A program made the translations under genes and the position numbers. A stretch of 40,561 nucleotides of DNA from Gammaproteobacteria bacterium (lineage in GTDB: Bacteria > Pseudomonadota > Gammaproteobacteria > Ga0077536). The notes beneath the pieces were generated by a model. The model was not told the DNA's origin and did not search any database. It saw nothing but the letters and a program-made list of their open reading frames with translations. Within the stretch, counting starts at the first letter, position 1. Every line of letters begins with the position of its first letter. Positions 19,797 to 31,840 of the stretch are shown one piece after another. The stretch is taken from NCBI GenBank assembly GCA_019747795.1, contig JAIEQK010000031.1, forward strand, positions 1 through 40,561. Direction: 5' to 3'.

Positions 19797-20287
19797 TATA
19801 GGTTTTTCTTCAAGGCGTTAATCAGGGAACGCGAGAATGTTTCGCGCTCGCCGTCGGTCAGGAAACGGCCCAGTTCCACCGACCGCCCATGGCTGCCGAC
19901 GAACAGCCGGGTGGGGTGATGGCGATGGCGGGACCGACGCAGGTCCACCCGCACCCATGGGCAATTGAACTCGTAGCGGCGCTCGACCTTGCGCAGGCCC
20001 ATCTCTATGACCAGGGTGTCGCCCTCGATGCGCACGTACTCGCGGCGCTCGCCCTCGCGCAGCACGACGTAGAAGGCGGCGGCCACGGCCAGCGCTTCGA
20101 GACCCGAGAAGGGCGCCACAAACCACAGTCCGTACCAGGCCGCGACGCCACCGATGGCCGCGCACATGGCGGTGACGAGCAGCAGGAAACGCTTCGCTTC
20201 CGCCCAGGTCATGGAGCGCGTGGGGCGCAGCAACCAGGCCGCGTCACCGTTTCTACGCTCGTCCAGTGCTTGCAGTTCTTGCACCAT
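19796..20287 (-). CDS. DUF2244 family membrane protein
   Basis: 163 residues. Two close membrane helices near residues 35-70 are followed by a soluble beta-rich tail with WVRVDLRRSRHRHHPTRLFV and GRSVELGRFLTDGERETF. The last motif, a basic sheet then GxFLTDxER, is the DUF2244 signature. ATG 20287 has GGGGGTG upstream and starts just before the family region. It lies 38 bp after bioD and upstream of ctaC; this DUF2244-cox order recurs in Gammaproteobacteria, which hints at a role in oxidase biogenesis. Function unknown. Confidence 0.85.
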   Translation of the reverse strand: MVQELQALDERRNGDAAWLLRPTRSMTWAEAKRFLLLVTAMCAAIGGVAAWYGLWFVAPFSGLEALAVAAAFYVVLREGERREYVRIEGDTLVIEMGLRKVERRYEFNCPWVRVDLRRSRHRHHPTRLFVGSHGRSVELGRFLTDGERETFSRSLINALKKNL

Positions 20288-20325
20288 CCACACCCCCGAA
20301 AGTGTAGGTCTCTTGCGCGATCGGC

Positions 20326-21015
20326 TCAGGGCCGCCGCAAGGCCTCCACCACGGCTTGCAAACGCGGGGCCACGCTGGCGGGGGTGGCGCCGGGCGCCCA
20401 CTCGAGGGTCGCCAGGCGCGGCGCGTCGAGGTGGCGCGAGAGAGTCTGGATCACCGCCTGCATCTCGAGGGTCGCCGGGTCGACGATGTTCGCGACCCAG
20501 CCGAGCAGGGGCAGACCCGACTCGATGATGGCCCTGGCGCTCAGGATGGCGTGGCTGATGCACCCGAGCCGGACGCCGACCACCAGCAGAACGGGCAGCG
20601 CCAGGGCACGCGCGAGGTCTTCGATCAGGAGGTTGTCGGCAAGCGGTACGCACCAGCCGCCGGCGCCCTCGACCACCACGGCATCGGCCCGTTCCGCGCA
20701 GGCCTGGTAGGCCTCGAGCACGGTCGGCAGTTCGATCGGCACGCCCGCGCGCTGGGCCGCGATGTTGGGCGAACAGGGCGGGAGGTAGAGATAGGGGTTC
20801 ACGTAGCGACGCGGCAGGGCGACGTTGGACGCGGCAATCAGTGCGCGTACGTCCTCGTGGACCAGCAGCTGACCCTGGTGGGTCGCGCCGGTCGCGACCG
20901 GCTTCATGCCGGTCACCGTGAGGCCGCTGCGCGCCAGCGCCTCGATCAGCGCGCTGCTGACCCAGGTCTTGCCGACCCCGGTGTCGGTGCCCGTGACGAA
21001 GACCGAGGCGTTCAT
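20326..21015 (-). CDS. bioD: ATP-dependent dethiobiotin synthetase
   Basis: 229 residues. It carboxylates 7,8-diaminopelargonate to close the ureido ring. P-loop GTDTGVGKT (residues 8-16), the MKPVATG substrate loop (about 37-43) and VVEGAGGWCVPL (about 113-124) are all present. The start overlaps the bioC stop (ATGA), so it is translationally coupled. Last enzyme gene of the bioBFCD run; bioA, needed for the preceding step, is not in the window. Confidence 0.96.
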   Translation of the reverse strand: MNASVFVTGTDTGVGKTWVSSALIEALARSGLTVTGMKPVATGATHQGQLLVHEDVRALIAASNVALPRRYVNPYLYLPPCSPNIAAQRAGVPIELPTVLEAYQACAERADAVVVEGAGGWCVPLADNLLIEDLARALALPVLLVVGVRLGCISHAILSARAIIESGLPLLGWVANIVDPATLEMQAVIQTLSRHLDAPRLATLEWAPGATPASVAPRLQAVVEALRRP

Positions 21016-21884
21016 CGCCGCCGCAGCGCCGTCAGGGGAAAGGTGTGGACGTCGCTCGGCTGCCGGCGGCGGCCTTCGACCGCCCAGGCGTGACCGTAGA
21101 CCACCTCGTAGGTCGCCGGCAGCTTGCCGGCAGGGTCGCGAAAGGCCTCATAGGCGGCCGAGAGGGTGGCGAGCGCCCGCCGCCCGAACATGCCGCGGGC
21201 GCGGTCGACCGCGCTGTTCGAGGCGCCGATGCCTTTCAGATCCCGCATGAGCGTGGTGACGTCTTCGTAGGGCACGGTGAGGTACTCCGTCTCCATCACC
21301 GGGTCGCCAAAACCCGCAGAGACGAGCGTATCGCCGATGTCGTGCATATCCAAGAAACGGTTGACATGGGGCGAGTCGGACACGGCCGACCAGGCGCTGC
21401 GCAGTTCGCGCAGGGTGTCCGGTCCGAGCGTAGTGAACATGAACAGGCCACCTGCGCGCAAGGTTCGACGCGCTTCGGCGAAGGCGCGGCCAAGGTCCTG
21501 GCTCCACTGCAGCGCCAGGCTCGAGAACAAGAGATCGAAGGTGCCGTCGTGGAATGGCAGGGCTTCGAGGTCGGCCGCGACGAAGCGCTGACGCGAGAAG
21601 AAGCGCGGCTCGCGGGCGCGCGAGGCGCGCAGCATGCCGAGCGCGAGATCGCACTGCACGACTTGTGCGCGTCGGTAGCGCGCGCCGAGCGCGCGGGCGC
21701 AACGCCCGGTACCGGCGCCAATGTCCAGCACCCGCGCCGGCACCAGGCTGACGTAGTCCAGTCGCTCGAGCGCGCGGGCGGCGACTTCGCGTTGCAGGAA
21801 ATCATGCGCTTCATACGTCTGTGCGGCGCGATCGAAACTTGCGGCGATGCGACGCTTGTCGAGCAGCTCGTGTGGGCGGTTCAT
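21012..21884 (-). CDS. bioC: Malonyl-ACP O-methyltransferase
   Basis: 290 residues. SAM-dependent enzyme that methylates malonyl-ACP so that it can be elongated to a pimeloyl ester for biotin. Motif I VLDIGAGTGRCA (about 52-63) and a following acidic strand (QCDLALGML) bind SAM; FDLLFSSLALQWSQDL is the BioC-typical segment. The N-terminal KRRIAASFDRAAQTYEAHDF is diagnostic. Overlaps both bioF and bioD by ATGA. The matching esterase gene bioH is not in this cluster, so it must be elsewhere or replaced. Confidence 0.95.
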   Translation of the reverse strand: MNRPHELLDKRRIAASFDRAAQTYEAHDFLQREVAARALERLDYVSLVPARVLDIGAGTGRCARALGARYRRAQVVQCDLALGMLRASRAREPRFFSRQRFVAADLEALPFHDGTFDLLFSSLALQWSQDLGRAFAEARRTLRAGGLFMFTTLGPDTLRELRSAWSAVSDSPHVNRFLDMHDIGDTLVSAGFGDPVMETEYLTVPYEDVTTLMRDLKGIGASNSAVDRARGMFGRRALATLSAAYEAFRDPAGKLPATYEVVYGHAWAVEGRRRQPSDVHTFPLTALRRR

Positions 21885-23047
21885 GGATTCAGGGCCGGGA
21901 CCAGGGCATCGACCAGCGCGTCGATGTGAGCGTCCTCGTGATCATGGGTGAGGGTGATGCGTAGACGGGCCGTGCCTGCGGGTACGGTCGGAGGTCGGAT
22001 GGCGCGCACGTAGAAGCCCTCGGCGAGCAGGCGCGCCGCGACCGCGAGCGCGCGTGCGTCATCACCGATCATCACGGGTTGGATGGGCGTCGGGCTGTCA
22101 CTGAGCCGCAGACCGGCAGCCGTCGCACGGGTTCGAAAACGCGACACGCGGTCGTGCAGCCTGCCGACACGCTGCGGCGCTTCGCGCAGCATCGCGAGCG
22201 CCTCGAGGGCCGCGGCCGCGCATACCGCGGGCAGTGCGGTGTCGTAGACATAGGTGCGGGCATGCTGCACCAGGTACTGCACGAGTTCCGCGCTGCCGAG
22301 GACTACGCCACCCACGGAGCCCAGGCACTTGCCGAGGGTCATCACCAGCACCATCGAGCGGCGTGAGTCCGCCGTCAGGCTCGCGGCCGCGCCACGACCG
22401 TCGTTCAGAACACCGAAGCCATGCGCATCGTCGACGTACAGCGTGGCGCCATGCTCGGCGGCGAGCATCTCCAAGGTGGCGAGCGGCGCCACGTCGCCGT
22501 CCATGCTGAATACCGATTCGGTGACGAGCCAACGCAGACCGTCGCTCTGCTCGCCGAGACTCGCGGCGGCGCGCGACACATCGGCGTGGGGATAACGGCG
22601 ATGATGGGCCCCACTCGCCAGTACGCCATCGATGAGCGAGGCGTGGTTCAGGCGGTCGTGCACCACGAGGTCGCCGCGTTCGAGCAAGCCGCCCAGTGCG
22701 CCGAGATTGGCCAGGTAACCCGAGGAGAACAGCAGTGCCGCGGGCATGCCGGTGTAGTCGGCCAGGGCGCGCTCGAGTTCGTCGTGCAGGCTGGACCGAC
22801 CCGAGAGCAACGCCGCGCTGCCGCTGCCGAAACCCTGTCCACCGAGCTCATGACGCACGCGATCGAGCACACGGGGATGAGCGGCCAGTCCTAGGTAGTC
22901 GTTGCTGGTGAAATTGAGATAGCGTCGCCCATCGATGCAGCATTCCACGCCCTGGGCGCCGCTCCTGGCGTCGCGGCGGCGCAGGCGGTGCTGGGCCTCC
23001 GCTCGCGCCAATCCGGCCGACAGCCGCTGCGCGAGCGGAGAATCCAC
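21881..23047 (-). CDS. bioF: 8-amino-7-oxononanoate synthase
   Basis: 388 residues from a GTG start at 23047. PLP enzyme that condenses pimeloyl-ACP with alanine. FTSNDYLGLAAHP (about 46-58), GFGSGSAALLSGRSSLH (72-88), DDAHGFGVL (206-214) and the PLP lysine K240 in VMTLGKCLGSVGG are all in place. The frame stays open upstream, but GTG 23047 gives family length and lies 14 bp after the bioB stop. It overlaps bioC by ATGA. Confidence 0.95.
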   Translation of the reverse strand: MDSPLAQRLSAGLARAEAQHRLRRRDARSGAQGVECCIDGRRYLNFTSNDYLGLAAHPRVLDRVRHELGGQGFGSGSAALLSGRSSLHDELERALADYTGMPAALLFSSGYLANLGALGGLLERGDLVVHDRLNHASLIDGVLASGAHHRRYPHADVSRAAASLGEQSDGLRWLVTESVFSMDGDVAPLATLEMLAAEHGATLYVDDAHGFGVLNDGRGAAASLTADSRRSMVLVMTLGKCLGSVGGVVLGSAELVQYLVQHARTYVYDTALPAVCAAAALEALAMLREAPQRVGRLHDRVSRFRTRATAAGLRLSDSPTPIQPVMIGDDARALAVAARLLAEGFYVRAIRPPTVPAGTARLRITLTHDHEDAHIDALVDALVPALNP

Positions 23048-23061
23048 GACAGTCCGCCGTG

Positions 23062-24060
23062 TCAGGCGTGGGCGTGCTGCGAGTCGGCCGACAGACCGAG
23101 CCGCTCGAACAACTGGCGATCGTTGTCCGCCACCGGGTTGGCGGTGGTGAGCAGCTGCTCGCCGTAGAAGATCGAGTTCGCGCCGGCGAAGAAGCACAGC
23201 GCCTGCAGTTCGTCCGTCATGTTGGTGCGGCCGGCGGACAAGCGAACATGGGACTCGGGCATGAGCACGCGCGCTACGGCGATGGTGCGCACGAAGTCGA
23301 TGGGGTGCACGGCCTCGGCGTCCGCCAGGGGCGTGCCTTCCACTCGCACCAGCAGGTTGATCGGCACCGATTCCGGATGCTGCGGCAGGTTGGCGAGCGT
23401 ACGTAGCAATTCGCCCCTGTCACCGACGCCTTCACCGAGACCGACGATGCCACCACAACAGACTTTGATGCCCGCATCCCGGACCCGCGCCAGGGTGTTC
23501 AGGCGATCATCGTAGGTGCGCGTGGAGATGATGTTGCCGTAGTACTCGGGCGACGTGTCCAGGTTGTGGTTGTAGTAATCGAGTCCGGCGTCGCGCAGGC
23601 GGTCGACCTGCGGCGCGGTCAGCATGCCCAAGGTGACGCAGGTCTCGAGGCCCTGGGCCTTGACGCCTTCGATCAACGGCAGGACCTGGTCGAGGTCACG
23701 ATCCTTGGGCGCGCGCCATGCGGCGCCCATGCAGAAGCGGGTCGCGCCGGCAGCTTTCGCCTTCGCGGCGGCCGCGAGCACCTGCTCGAGCGGCAGCACC
23801 GGCGCCGCCTCGACGTTGGTGTCGAAGCGCACGCTCTGTGGGCAGTAGGCGCAGTCCTCGGGACAGCCGCCGGACTTGATGTTCAGCAGGGTGCTGAGCT
23901 GAACCTGGTTCGGGTCGAAATGGGCGCGATGGATGGTGTGCGCCTTGAACAGCAGGTCGTTGAACGGCAGTTCGAACAAGGCGCGCACTTCAGCTTCACG
24001 CCAATCGTGTCGCAGGGCCGAGGTCAGCGGGGCGGAGAAATGGGCGGGTTGCGTGGCCAT
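23062..24060 (-). CDS. bioB: Biotin synthase
   Basis: 332 residues. Radical SAM enzyme that inserts sulfur into dethiobiotin. CxxxCxxC is C66, C70, C73 (CPEDCAYC). [23 protein letters not shown] and the Arg of [10 protein letters not shown] (auxiliary cluster ligand) are present. The ATG at 24060 is preferred over upstream open frame because the family begins shortly before the [16 protein letters not shown] helix. First gene of bioBFCD, divergent from comF over 49 bp. I saw no convincing BirA operator. Confidence 0.97.
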   Translation of the reverse strand: MATQPAHFSAPLTSALRHDWREAEVRALFELPFNDLLFKAHTIHRAHFDPNQVQLSTLLNIKSGGCPEDCAYCPQSVRFDTNVEAAPVLPLEQVLAAAAKAKAAGATRFCMGAAWRAPKDRDLDQVLPLIEGVKAQGLETCVTLGMLTAPQVDRLRDAGLDYYNHNLDTSPEYYGNIISTRTYDDRLNTLARVRDAGIKVCCGGIVGLGEGVGDRGELLRTLANLPQHPESVPINLLVRVEGTPLADAEAVHPIDFVRTIAVARVLMPESHVRLSAGRTNMTDELQALCFFAGANSIFYGEQLLTTANPVADNDRQLFERLGLSADSQHAHA

Positions 24061-24109
24061 GTGCGCTATCCTCGTCGATGGTCGCGGCGATGTCAGGGAG
24101 AGACTGCGT

Positions 24110-27243
<3,134 letters not shown>

Positions 27244-27252
27244 TCACCATGG

Positions 27253-28326
27253 TTAATGGGTCGGGTGTTCCACGTGGAACTCCGAGGTAGCTTCAGGCAG
27301 AAACGACCTAAGGTCTGCGGGCTTTATAGCAGTAAAGAAACACTGCGTCTCCAAAGCGAGGACAGCCTCCACTGCAAGGCGCATCATGCCCTCGTCCATC
27401 TCTGCGGCCAGGTCGTCTACCAACATCACTGGGCACGCCTGCGACTGAACTCTTATGAATTGCGCAATCGCGACCATCACGAGACAGACGACCGCCTTGG
27501 CCTGTCCACGAGACAAGCGGCGAGCTGCCGCACGTCCTTCAAGCTGCAAGGACAAGTCGGCACGGTGCGGTCCGGCGAAGGTATATCCGAGGGAAGTGTC
27601 CCGTTCACGGTTGGCGACCAACTGGGCAGCCAGGCCCTGTTGACGGTCCCACCCCGGCGAGTAATGAAACCTGAGAGTCTGGTTTACGAAGGATGGGATG
27701 CCATGATCGCCAAGGCGTGCATTGATGGCATCGACCAGCGCCGACCTTTGCTCATCGATGGTCACACTCAGGGTGGCGAGCACGCTCTCCCAATAATCCG
27801 CTTGGGCGTTCCCTCTTCCACCGCTCTGGAGCAATTCGTTTCGTTGCCTGAGCGCGTGTCGATAGTGCTTCCAGGTATCCACGTAACTTGGTTTCACGTG
27901 GAACAACGACCGATCCACCAAGGCTCGCCGATTCGCAGGATTCTCGCCAAGAAGATCGGGCGCTCGGGAGTTCACCACTAATAAAGGCATGTGTCGCGCC
28001 AGAGCAGAAGCTGACGTCACGGCTTGGCCATCGAAACGGATATCCGTATCGCTCCGGGACTTGCGCACCGTAATGCCCGCAGGACCGTAGTTCGTGATGT
28101 CCTGCACCTGTGCCTCTATCCACAGAACTTCTTCGCCCTGCTTGAGGAGATCCCCGGCCTTGGGCGTTAGAAAGGACTTGCCAAAGGAGACCAGGTGCAT
28201 GGCCTCCAGCAAGGAAGTCTTGCCGCTGCCATTCGGCCCATGGATGAGATTGACGAGCGGCACAGGCGCGTAATCGACCGAAGAGAAACACCGAAGGCCA
28301 CGCGCACGCAAGGAAGAGAACCGCAT
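27253..28326 (-). CDS. recF: DNA replication and repair protein RecF
   Basis: 357 residues. SMC-like ATPase that loads RecA at gaps with RecO and RecR. Walker A is GPNGSGKT (30-37), the ABC signature region reads RRLSRGQAKAVVCLV, and Walker B is VMLVDDLAAEMDEG. It lies 103 bp after dnaN; nothing notable was seen in that gap. The usual origin gene order is retained. Confidence 0.97.
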   Translation of the reverse strand: MRFSSLRARGLRCFSSVDYAPVPLVNLIHGPNGSGKTSLLEAMHLVSFGKSFLTPKAGDLLKQGEEVLWIEAQVQDITNYGPAGITVRKSRSDTDIRFDGQAVTSASALARHMPLLVVNSRAPDLLGENPANRRALVDRSLFHVKPSYVDTWKHYRHALRQRNELLQSGGRGNAQADYWESVLATLSVTIDEQRSALVDAINARLGDHGIPSFVNQTLRFHYSPGWDRQQGLAAQLVANRERDTSLGYTFAGPHRADLSLQLEGRAAARRLSRGQAKAVVCLVMVAIAQFIRVQSQACPVMLVDDLAAEMDEGMMRLAVEAVLALETQCFFTAIKPADLRSFLPEATSEFHVEHPTH

Positions 28327-28429
28327 CGATTCAAGCGAACCCGATGGGGCCGGACGGTTCCTCTTCAGACCTCTGCCGCATGCCGCGCTACGCGAATAGC
28401 CAGTGAAACCCTGCGTGAAACGTCACGAC

Positions 28430-29530
28430 CTACAGTCGCATGGGCATCACGACATAGCGCGATTCAGCATCCTCCGGCACCTGCATCAGGCAGCTGCTCT
28501 GCGCATCCACCAGGTCGAGTCTTACGGTCGGTGAACGCATGACACCCAGGACATCCAGCAAGTAGGAAACATTGAAGCCCACTTCCACCGGCGCACCGCT
28601 GTACTCGACCTCGATCTCCTCTTCCGCTTCTTCCTGTTCCGGGTTGTGTGCTACCGCCGTAAGAAGATTCTTCTTTAGAATCAAACGGATACCCCGGAAT
28701 TTCTCATTCGAGAGGATAGACGCGCGGCTAAGTCCTGCGCGCAAGGCCTCGCGGTCGGCTATCACCCGGTTCTCCGTTTCACGCGGGATGACCCGCTCGT
28801 AGTCGGGGAAGCGCCCATCTACAAGTTTGGTAGTAAGCGACTGATTTCCTGAGGAAACCCTGAAGTGATTCTCGCCCACAGAGAGATGAGCCGTCGGTTG
28901 GGAGGGGTTCAACAAGCGAACGATTTCCAGTACGCCCTTACGCGGCACGATGCACTGGCGTGGCGCCTCCAGCTGGATCTCGACAGGTTTGTCGGTGAGC
29001 GCGAGACGATGACCGTCAGTGGCCACGGTGCGGATTCGACTCCCGTCCATCTCCAACAACAGACCGTTCAGATAGTACCGGACGTCCTGGTGCGCCATGG
29101 CGAAGCTCGTACTTTCGAGCAGATCGGACAGAGTCTCGGTTGCGATATCGAGGTCTATGCTGGTCTCGAAAGCGCCGATGCTCGGAAATTCATCGGCATT
29201 CATCGCCGCGAGGGAGAAACGACTCCGCCCCGAGGAAATCTTGGCCTTGTTGCCATTGGCCTCGATGGTGAGTTCCGAATCAGCGGGCAGGGCTCGGCAG
29301 ATGTCGAAGAGTTTGCGCGCGGGTAACGCGACACTCCCGGCCTCGGCTACGGGGTTCTCGAGCCGGCTGACCAGTTCCACTTCCATGTCCGTGGCTGTCA
29401 CCTGGAGACCATCGTTGCCCGCCACAATGAGGACATTACTCAAGATTGGCAGCGCCTGTCGGCGTTCCACCACGTTGTTGGCAGCCTGGAGTACTGGCAA
29501 CAGTATTTCTCTTGTGATTTTGATCTTCAT
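28430..29530 (-). CDS. dnaN: DNA polymerase III beta sliding clamp
   Basis: 366 residues, full length, three clamp domains. It begins MKIKITREILLPVLQAANNV and ends with the hydrophobic-pocket tail SRYVVMPMRL, the end typical of active clamps (MPMRL). SGRSRFSLAAMNADEFPS and ARKLFDICRALP are familiar DnaN segments. It tethers polymerase III to DNA. It lies downstream of dnaA across a 179-bp gap that holds DnaA boxes. Confidence 0.98.
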   Translation of the reverse strand: MKIKITREILLPVLQAANNVVERRQALPILSNVLIVAGNDGLQVTATDMEVELVSRLENPVAEAGSVALPARKLFDICRALPADSELTIEANGNKAKISSGRSRFSLAAMNADEFPSIGAFETSIDLDIATETLSDLLESTSFAMAHQDVRYYLNGLLLEMDGSRIRTVATDGHRLALTDKPVEIQLEAPRQCIVPRKGVLEIVRLLNPSQPTAHLSVGENHFRVSSGNQSLTTKLVDGRFPDYERVIPRETENRVIADREALRAGLSRASILSNEKFRGIRLILKKNLLTAVAHNPEQEEAEEEIEVEYSGAPVEVGFNVSYLLDVLGVMRSPTVRLDLVDAQSSCLMQVPEDAESRYVVMPMRL

Positions 29531-29709
29531 TGTTGTGTCTGTTATTGATGGCCGAGAATTCCGGGGATAACTTTCAAGTATCTGAAAAACAGGAACTTAA
29601 ACACGATTGAGGAGTGCTCTGCAGCGCTCGCCAGGTGTGGATAAGCGGTGGAGCGAATCGCTCCATTTTAACGCCTGGATTTGTCCACAGCTTGTTCCCG
29701 TGTCCATGT
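29531..29709. other. dnaA-dnaN intergenic region with DnaA boxes (oriC candidate)
   Basis: A perfect DnaA box in reverse orientation (TGTGGATAA, 29636-29644) and a one-mismatch box in forward orientation (TTGTCCACA, 29681-29689) are present. GGGGATAA near 29566-29574 is a two-mismatch candidate. Between the first two lies a perfect hairpin TGGAGCG-AAT-CGCTCCA (29649-29665) followed by ATTTTAA. An AT-richer stretch (GAAAAACAGGAACTTAAACA) sits at its dnaN side. This may be part of a bipartite origin with the box at 31130; the number of boxes is low for a sole oriC. Confidence 0.55.
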
Positions 29710-31062
29710 TCAGGTTGTGAGTATCCTTTCCAGGTTGGCGTAATCCTCCTGGATCCGCGTGTCGCTGGCCTTGAGTTCGGCCACTTTGCGACACGCATGA
29801 ATGACCGTCGTGTGGTCGCGACCGCCGAAAGCGTCACCGATTTCCGGCAGGCTGTGATTGGTCAATTCCTTGGCCAAGGCCATGGCCACCTGGCGAGGAC
29901 GGGCAATGGACCGTGTTCGACGTTTGGACAAGAGGTCCGCTACGCGCACCTTGTAGTACTCGGCCACCGTCTTCTGGATGTTGTCCATGGTGATCAGGCG
30001 GTCCTGCAACGCGAGCAGGTCACGCAGGGCTTCCTTGGCGAACTCCAGCGTGATCGCATTGCCGGTGAAATGAGCGTTGGCCACGACTCGATGCAACGCG
30101 CCCTCGAGTTCGCGAATGTTCGAGCGGAAGCGTTTACCAATGAAGAAGGCGACCTCGTGCGGCAGATCCACGTGACTCTGTTGCGCCTTGCGCATGAGGA
30201 TGGCAACCCGGGTTTCGAGCTCCGCGGGTTCGATGGCGACCGTGAGTCCCCAGCCGAAGCGCGACTTGAGCCGCTCTTCGACGCCCGAAACCTCCCGCGG
30301 GTAGCGGTCGCAGGTCAGTACGATCTGTTGCTGACCCTCAAGCAAGGCATTGAAAGTGTGAAAGAATTCTTCCTGCGAGCGTTCCTTGCCGGCAAAGAAC
30401 TGGATGTCGTCGATGAGTAGAGCATCGACCGAGCGGTAGAACCGTTTGAACTCGTTGATGGCGTTGTGCTGCAGCGCTTTCACCATGTCGGCGACGAAGC
30501 GTTCCGAGTGCAGGTAGACCACCTGTGCCGACGGCTTCTGCGCCATGATGAGATTGCCGACCGCGTGCATGAGATGGGTCTTGCCCAGGCCCACACCCCC
30601 GCAAATGAACAGTGGGTTGTAGGCTTTCCCAGGATTTTCAGCCACCTGCAGCGAAGCGGCGCGAGCGAGCTGGTTGGATTTGCCTTCGACGAAGGTATCG
30701 AACGTGAAGTCCTGCTTGAGCCCGTGCGCGCGCTTGGCGGCGGGTTCTGCCTTCCTGGTCGCGAGGGGTGCCGGTGTGGCAGCGGGCGGTTCGACCTTGG
30801 GCGGCGCCGGTGGCGGGCTGCTGGTGCCGATGCCGAGCGACAGCTCGACGCCGTTCGACCCGGACAACTGTTCGACGATGGCCCGAATGCGTGTGCCGTA
30901 CTTGTCGCGAATCCAGTCCAGGACGAAACGATTGGGCGCCAGGATCTCGAGCGCATGATCGACCTCGACCGCCTGCAAGGGTCGAATCCAGGTATTGAAC
31001 TGCTGGGGCGTCAACTCGCGTTCGAGCTGGACCAGGCACTGCTGCCAGAGAGAGTGCTGCAC
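29710..31062 (-). CDS. dnaA: Chromosomal replication initiator protein DnaA
   Basis: 450 residues from a GTG start at 31062, beginning [20 protein letters not shown] like other gamma DnaA proteins. Domain I is residues 1-70; a Pro/Ala-rich linker follows (about 80-112). AAA+ Walker A is GGVGLGKT (155-162) and Walker B is LLIDDIQFF (216-224). The domain IV signature [15 protein letters not shown] binds DnaA boxes. The open frame extends further upstream without homologous sequence, so an ATG at 31200 is rejected. Little Shine-Dalgarno is seen before the GTG. A DnaA box lies in its promoter region. Confidence 0.97.
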   Translation of the reverse strand: MQHSLWQQCLVQLERELTPQQFNTWIRPLQAVEVDHALEILAPNRFVLDWIRDKYGTRIRAIVEQLSGSNGVELSLGIGTSSPPPAPPKVEPPAATPAPLATRKAEPAAKRAHGLKQDFTFDTFVEGKSNQLARAASLQVAENPGKAYNPLFICGGVGLGKTHLMHAVGNLIMAQKPSAQVVYLHSERFVADMVKALQHNAINEFKRFYRSVDALLIDDIQFFAGKERSQEEFFHTFNALLEGQQQIVLTCDRYPREVSGVEERLKSRFGWGLTVAIEPAELETRVAILMRKAQQSHVDLPHEVAFFIGKRFRSNIRELEGALHRVVANAHFTGNAITLEFAKEALRDLLALQDRLITMDNIQKTVAEYYKVRVADLLSKRRTRSIARPRQVAMALAKELTNHSLPEIGDAFGGRDHTTVIHACRKVAELKASDTRIQEDYANLERILTT

Positions 31063-31109
31063 GTCGTTATACTTATTTTGCTGCTTGGGAAGCGAAGGGG
31101 CGGAGCGAG

Positions 31110-31138
31110 TGTATACGCCTGGCCGGGGCTTATCCACA
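31110..31138 (-). promoter_or_regulatory. DnaA box overlapping a candidate dnaA promoter
   Basis: A perfect DnaA box TTATCCACA at 31130-31138 (plus orientation). On the minus strand a -10-like TATACA (31115-31110) lies about 17 nt downstream of the box, which would cover the -35 region. This fits the usual autorepression of dnaA, or an origin element between dnaA and rpmH. The -35 itself is poor. Confidence 0.6.
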
Positions 31139-31171
31139 GGCCCGCGGCGCGTGTCGCGAACACGCCGAACA

Positions 31172-31200
31172 TTGACATAATTCCGGCACTTACTTAGCAT
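31172..31200 (+). promoter_or_regulatory. Sigma-70 promoter for rpmH
   Basis: Perfect -35 TTGACA (31172-31177), 17-nt spacer, -10 TAGCAT (31195-31200; four of six consensus bases). It would give a leader of about 70 nt before the rpmH ATG at 31279. It drives rpmH-rnpA and possibly yidC-mnmE. Confidence 0.75.
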
Positions 31201-31278
31201 CACGCGCCTTCCAACCGCCGGCGTCACCCGCGCGTTCCGCACGGTCAGGCGCATGCCCGAAACACAGACGGATTAGAA

Positions 31279-31413
31279 ATGAAAAGAACGTTCCAGCCTG
31301 GCCGCCTGAAGCGAGTCCGTACGCACGGCTTTCGCGCCCGCATGAAGACCAAGGGTGGTCGTCGCGTCATCAAGGCGCGTCGCGCTCGCGGCCGGCGGCG
31401 TCTGACTCCCTGA
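31279..31413 (+). CDS. rpmH: 50S ribosomal protein L34
   Basis: 44 residues, [19 protein letters not shown] at the start and the highly basic [11 protein letters not shown] at the end. This is the standard L34 length and sequence, with only the usual variations. Its TGA stop (31411-31413) overlaps a CTG that is the best start for rnpA. Confidence 0.98.
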   Translation: MKRTFQPGRLKRVRTHGFRARMKTKGGRRVIKARRARGRRRLTP

Positions 31414-31820
31414 CCGGTCATTCCCCAGGGCCGGTAGAGCAACCGACGGGCACACGCTTCCGACCAGAGCACCGCATACGTGCTTCGGCGGACTACGCGG
31501 CGTTGTTCAAGAACGGACAGCGCCTCACCGCGCCGCAATTCGTCATCTACTACCGACCCAACGCGCTCACGACGGCGCGCCTGGGACTCGCGGTCAGCAA
31601 GCGCGTTGCGCGCCGAGCCACAGTTCGCAACCGGCTGAAGCGGCTGCTGCGCGAAACCTTTCGCCATCACCGCGCCTTGCTGCCCGCCCTGGATTTCGTC
31701 GTCCTGCTCAAGCCCGAGGCGAGCGTCACGGGTATGAGACCGCTGCGTGAGGCCTTGCAACGGGCATTGCTCAGCATCGGCAACCCGTCTTCGAACCAAC
31801 GCCGCGCTTCGCGTCCCTGA
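31410..31820 (+). CDS. rnpA: Ribonuclease P protein component, apparent CTG start
   Basis: The protein subunit of RNase P, which matures tRNA 5' ends. The conserved N-terminal part reads [19 protein letters not shown] and the RNR core is [20 protein letters not shown]. No ATG, GTG or TTG occurs in frame before that conserved start. The first is a TTG at 31503, which would remove the N-terminal helix and leave 105 residues. The CTG at 31410, overlapping the rpmH stop as CTGA, gives 136 residues and translational coupling, so I use it. A sequencing error upstream is the alternative. The core identification is secure; the start is not. Confidence 0.9.
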   Translation: MTGHSPGPVEQPTGTRFRPEHRIRASADYAALFKNGQRLTAPQFVIYYRPNALTTARLGLAVSKRVARRATVRNRLKRLLRETFRHHRALLPALDFVVLLKPEASVTGMRPLREALQRALLSIGNPSSNQRRASRP

Positions 31821-31840
31821 CCTACCCGACACCGAGCAAC

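Noticed and set aside
29649-29665. Hairpin in the dnaA-dnaN gap as a terminator
   Set aside because: The T-rich side lies on the plus strand, whereas dnaA and dnaN are transcribed on the minus strand.
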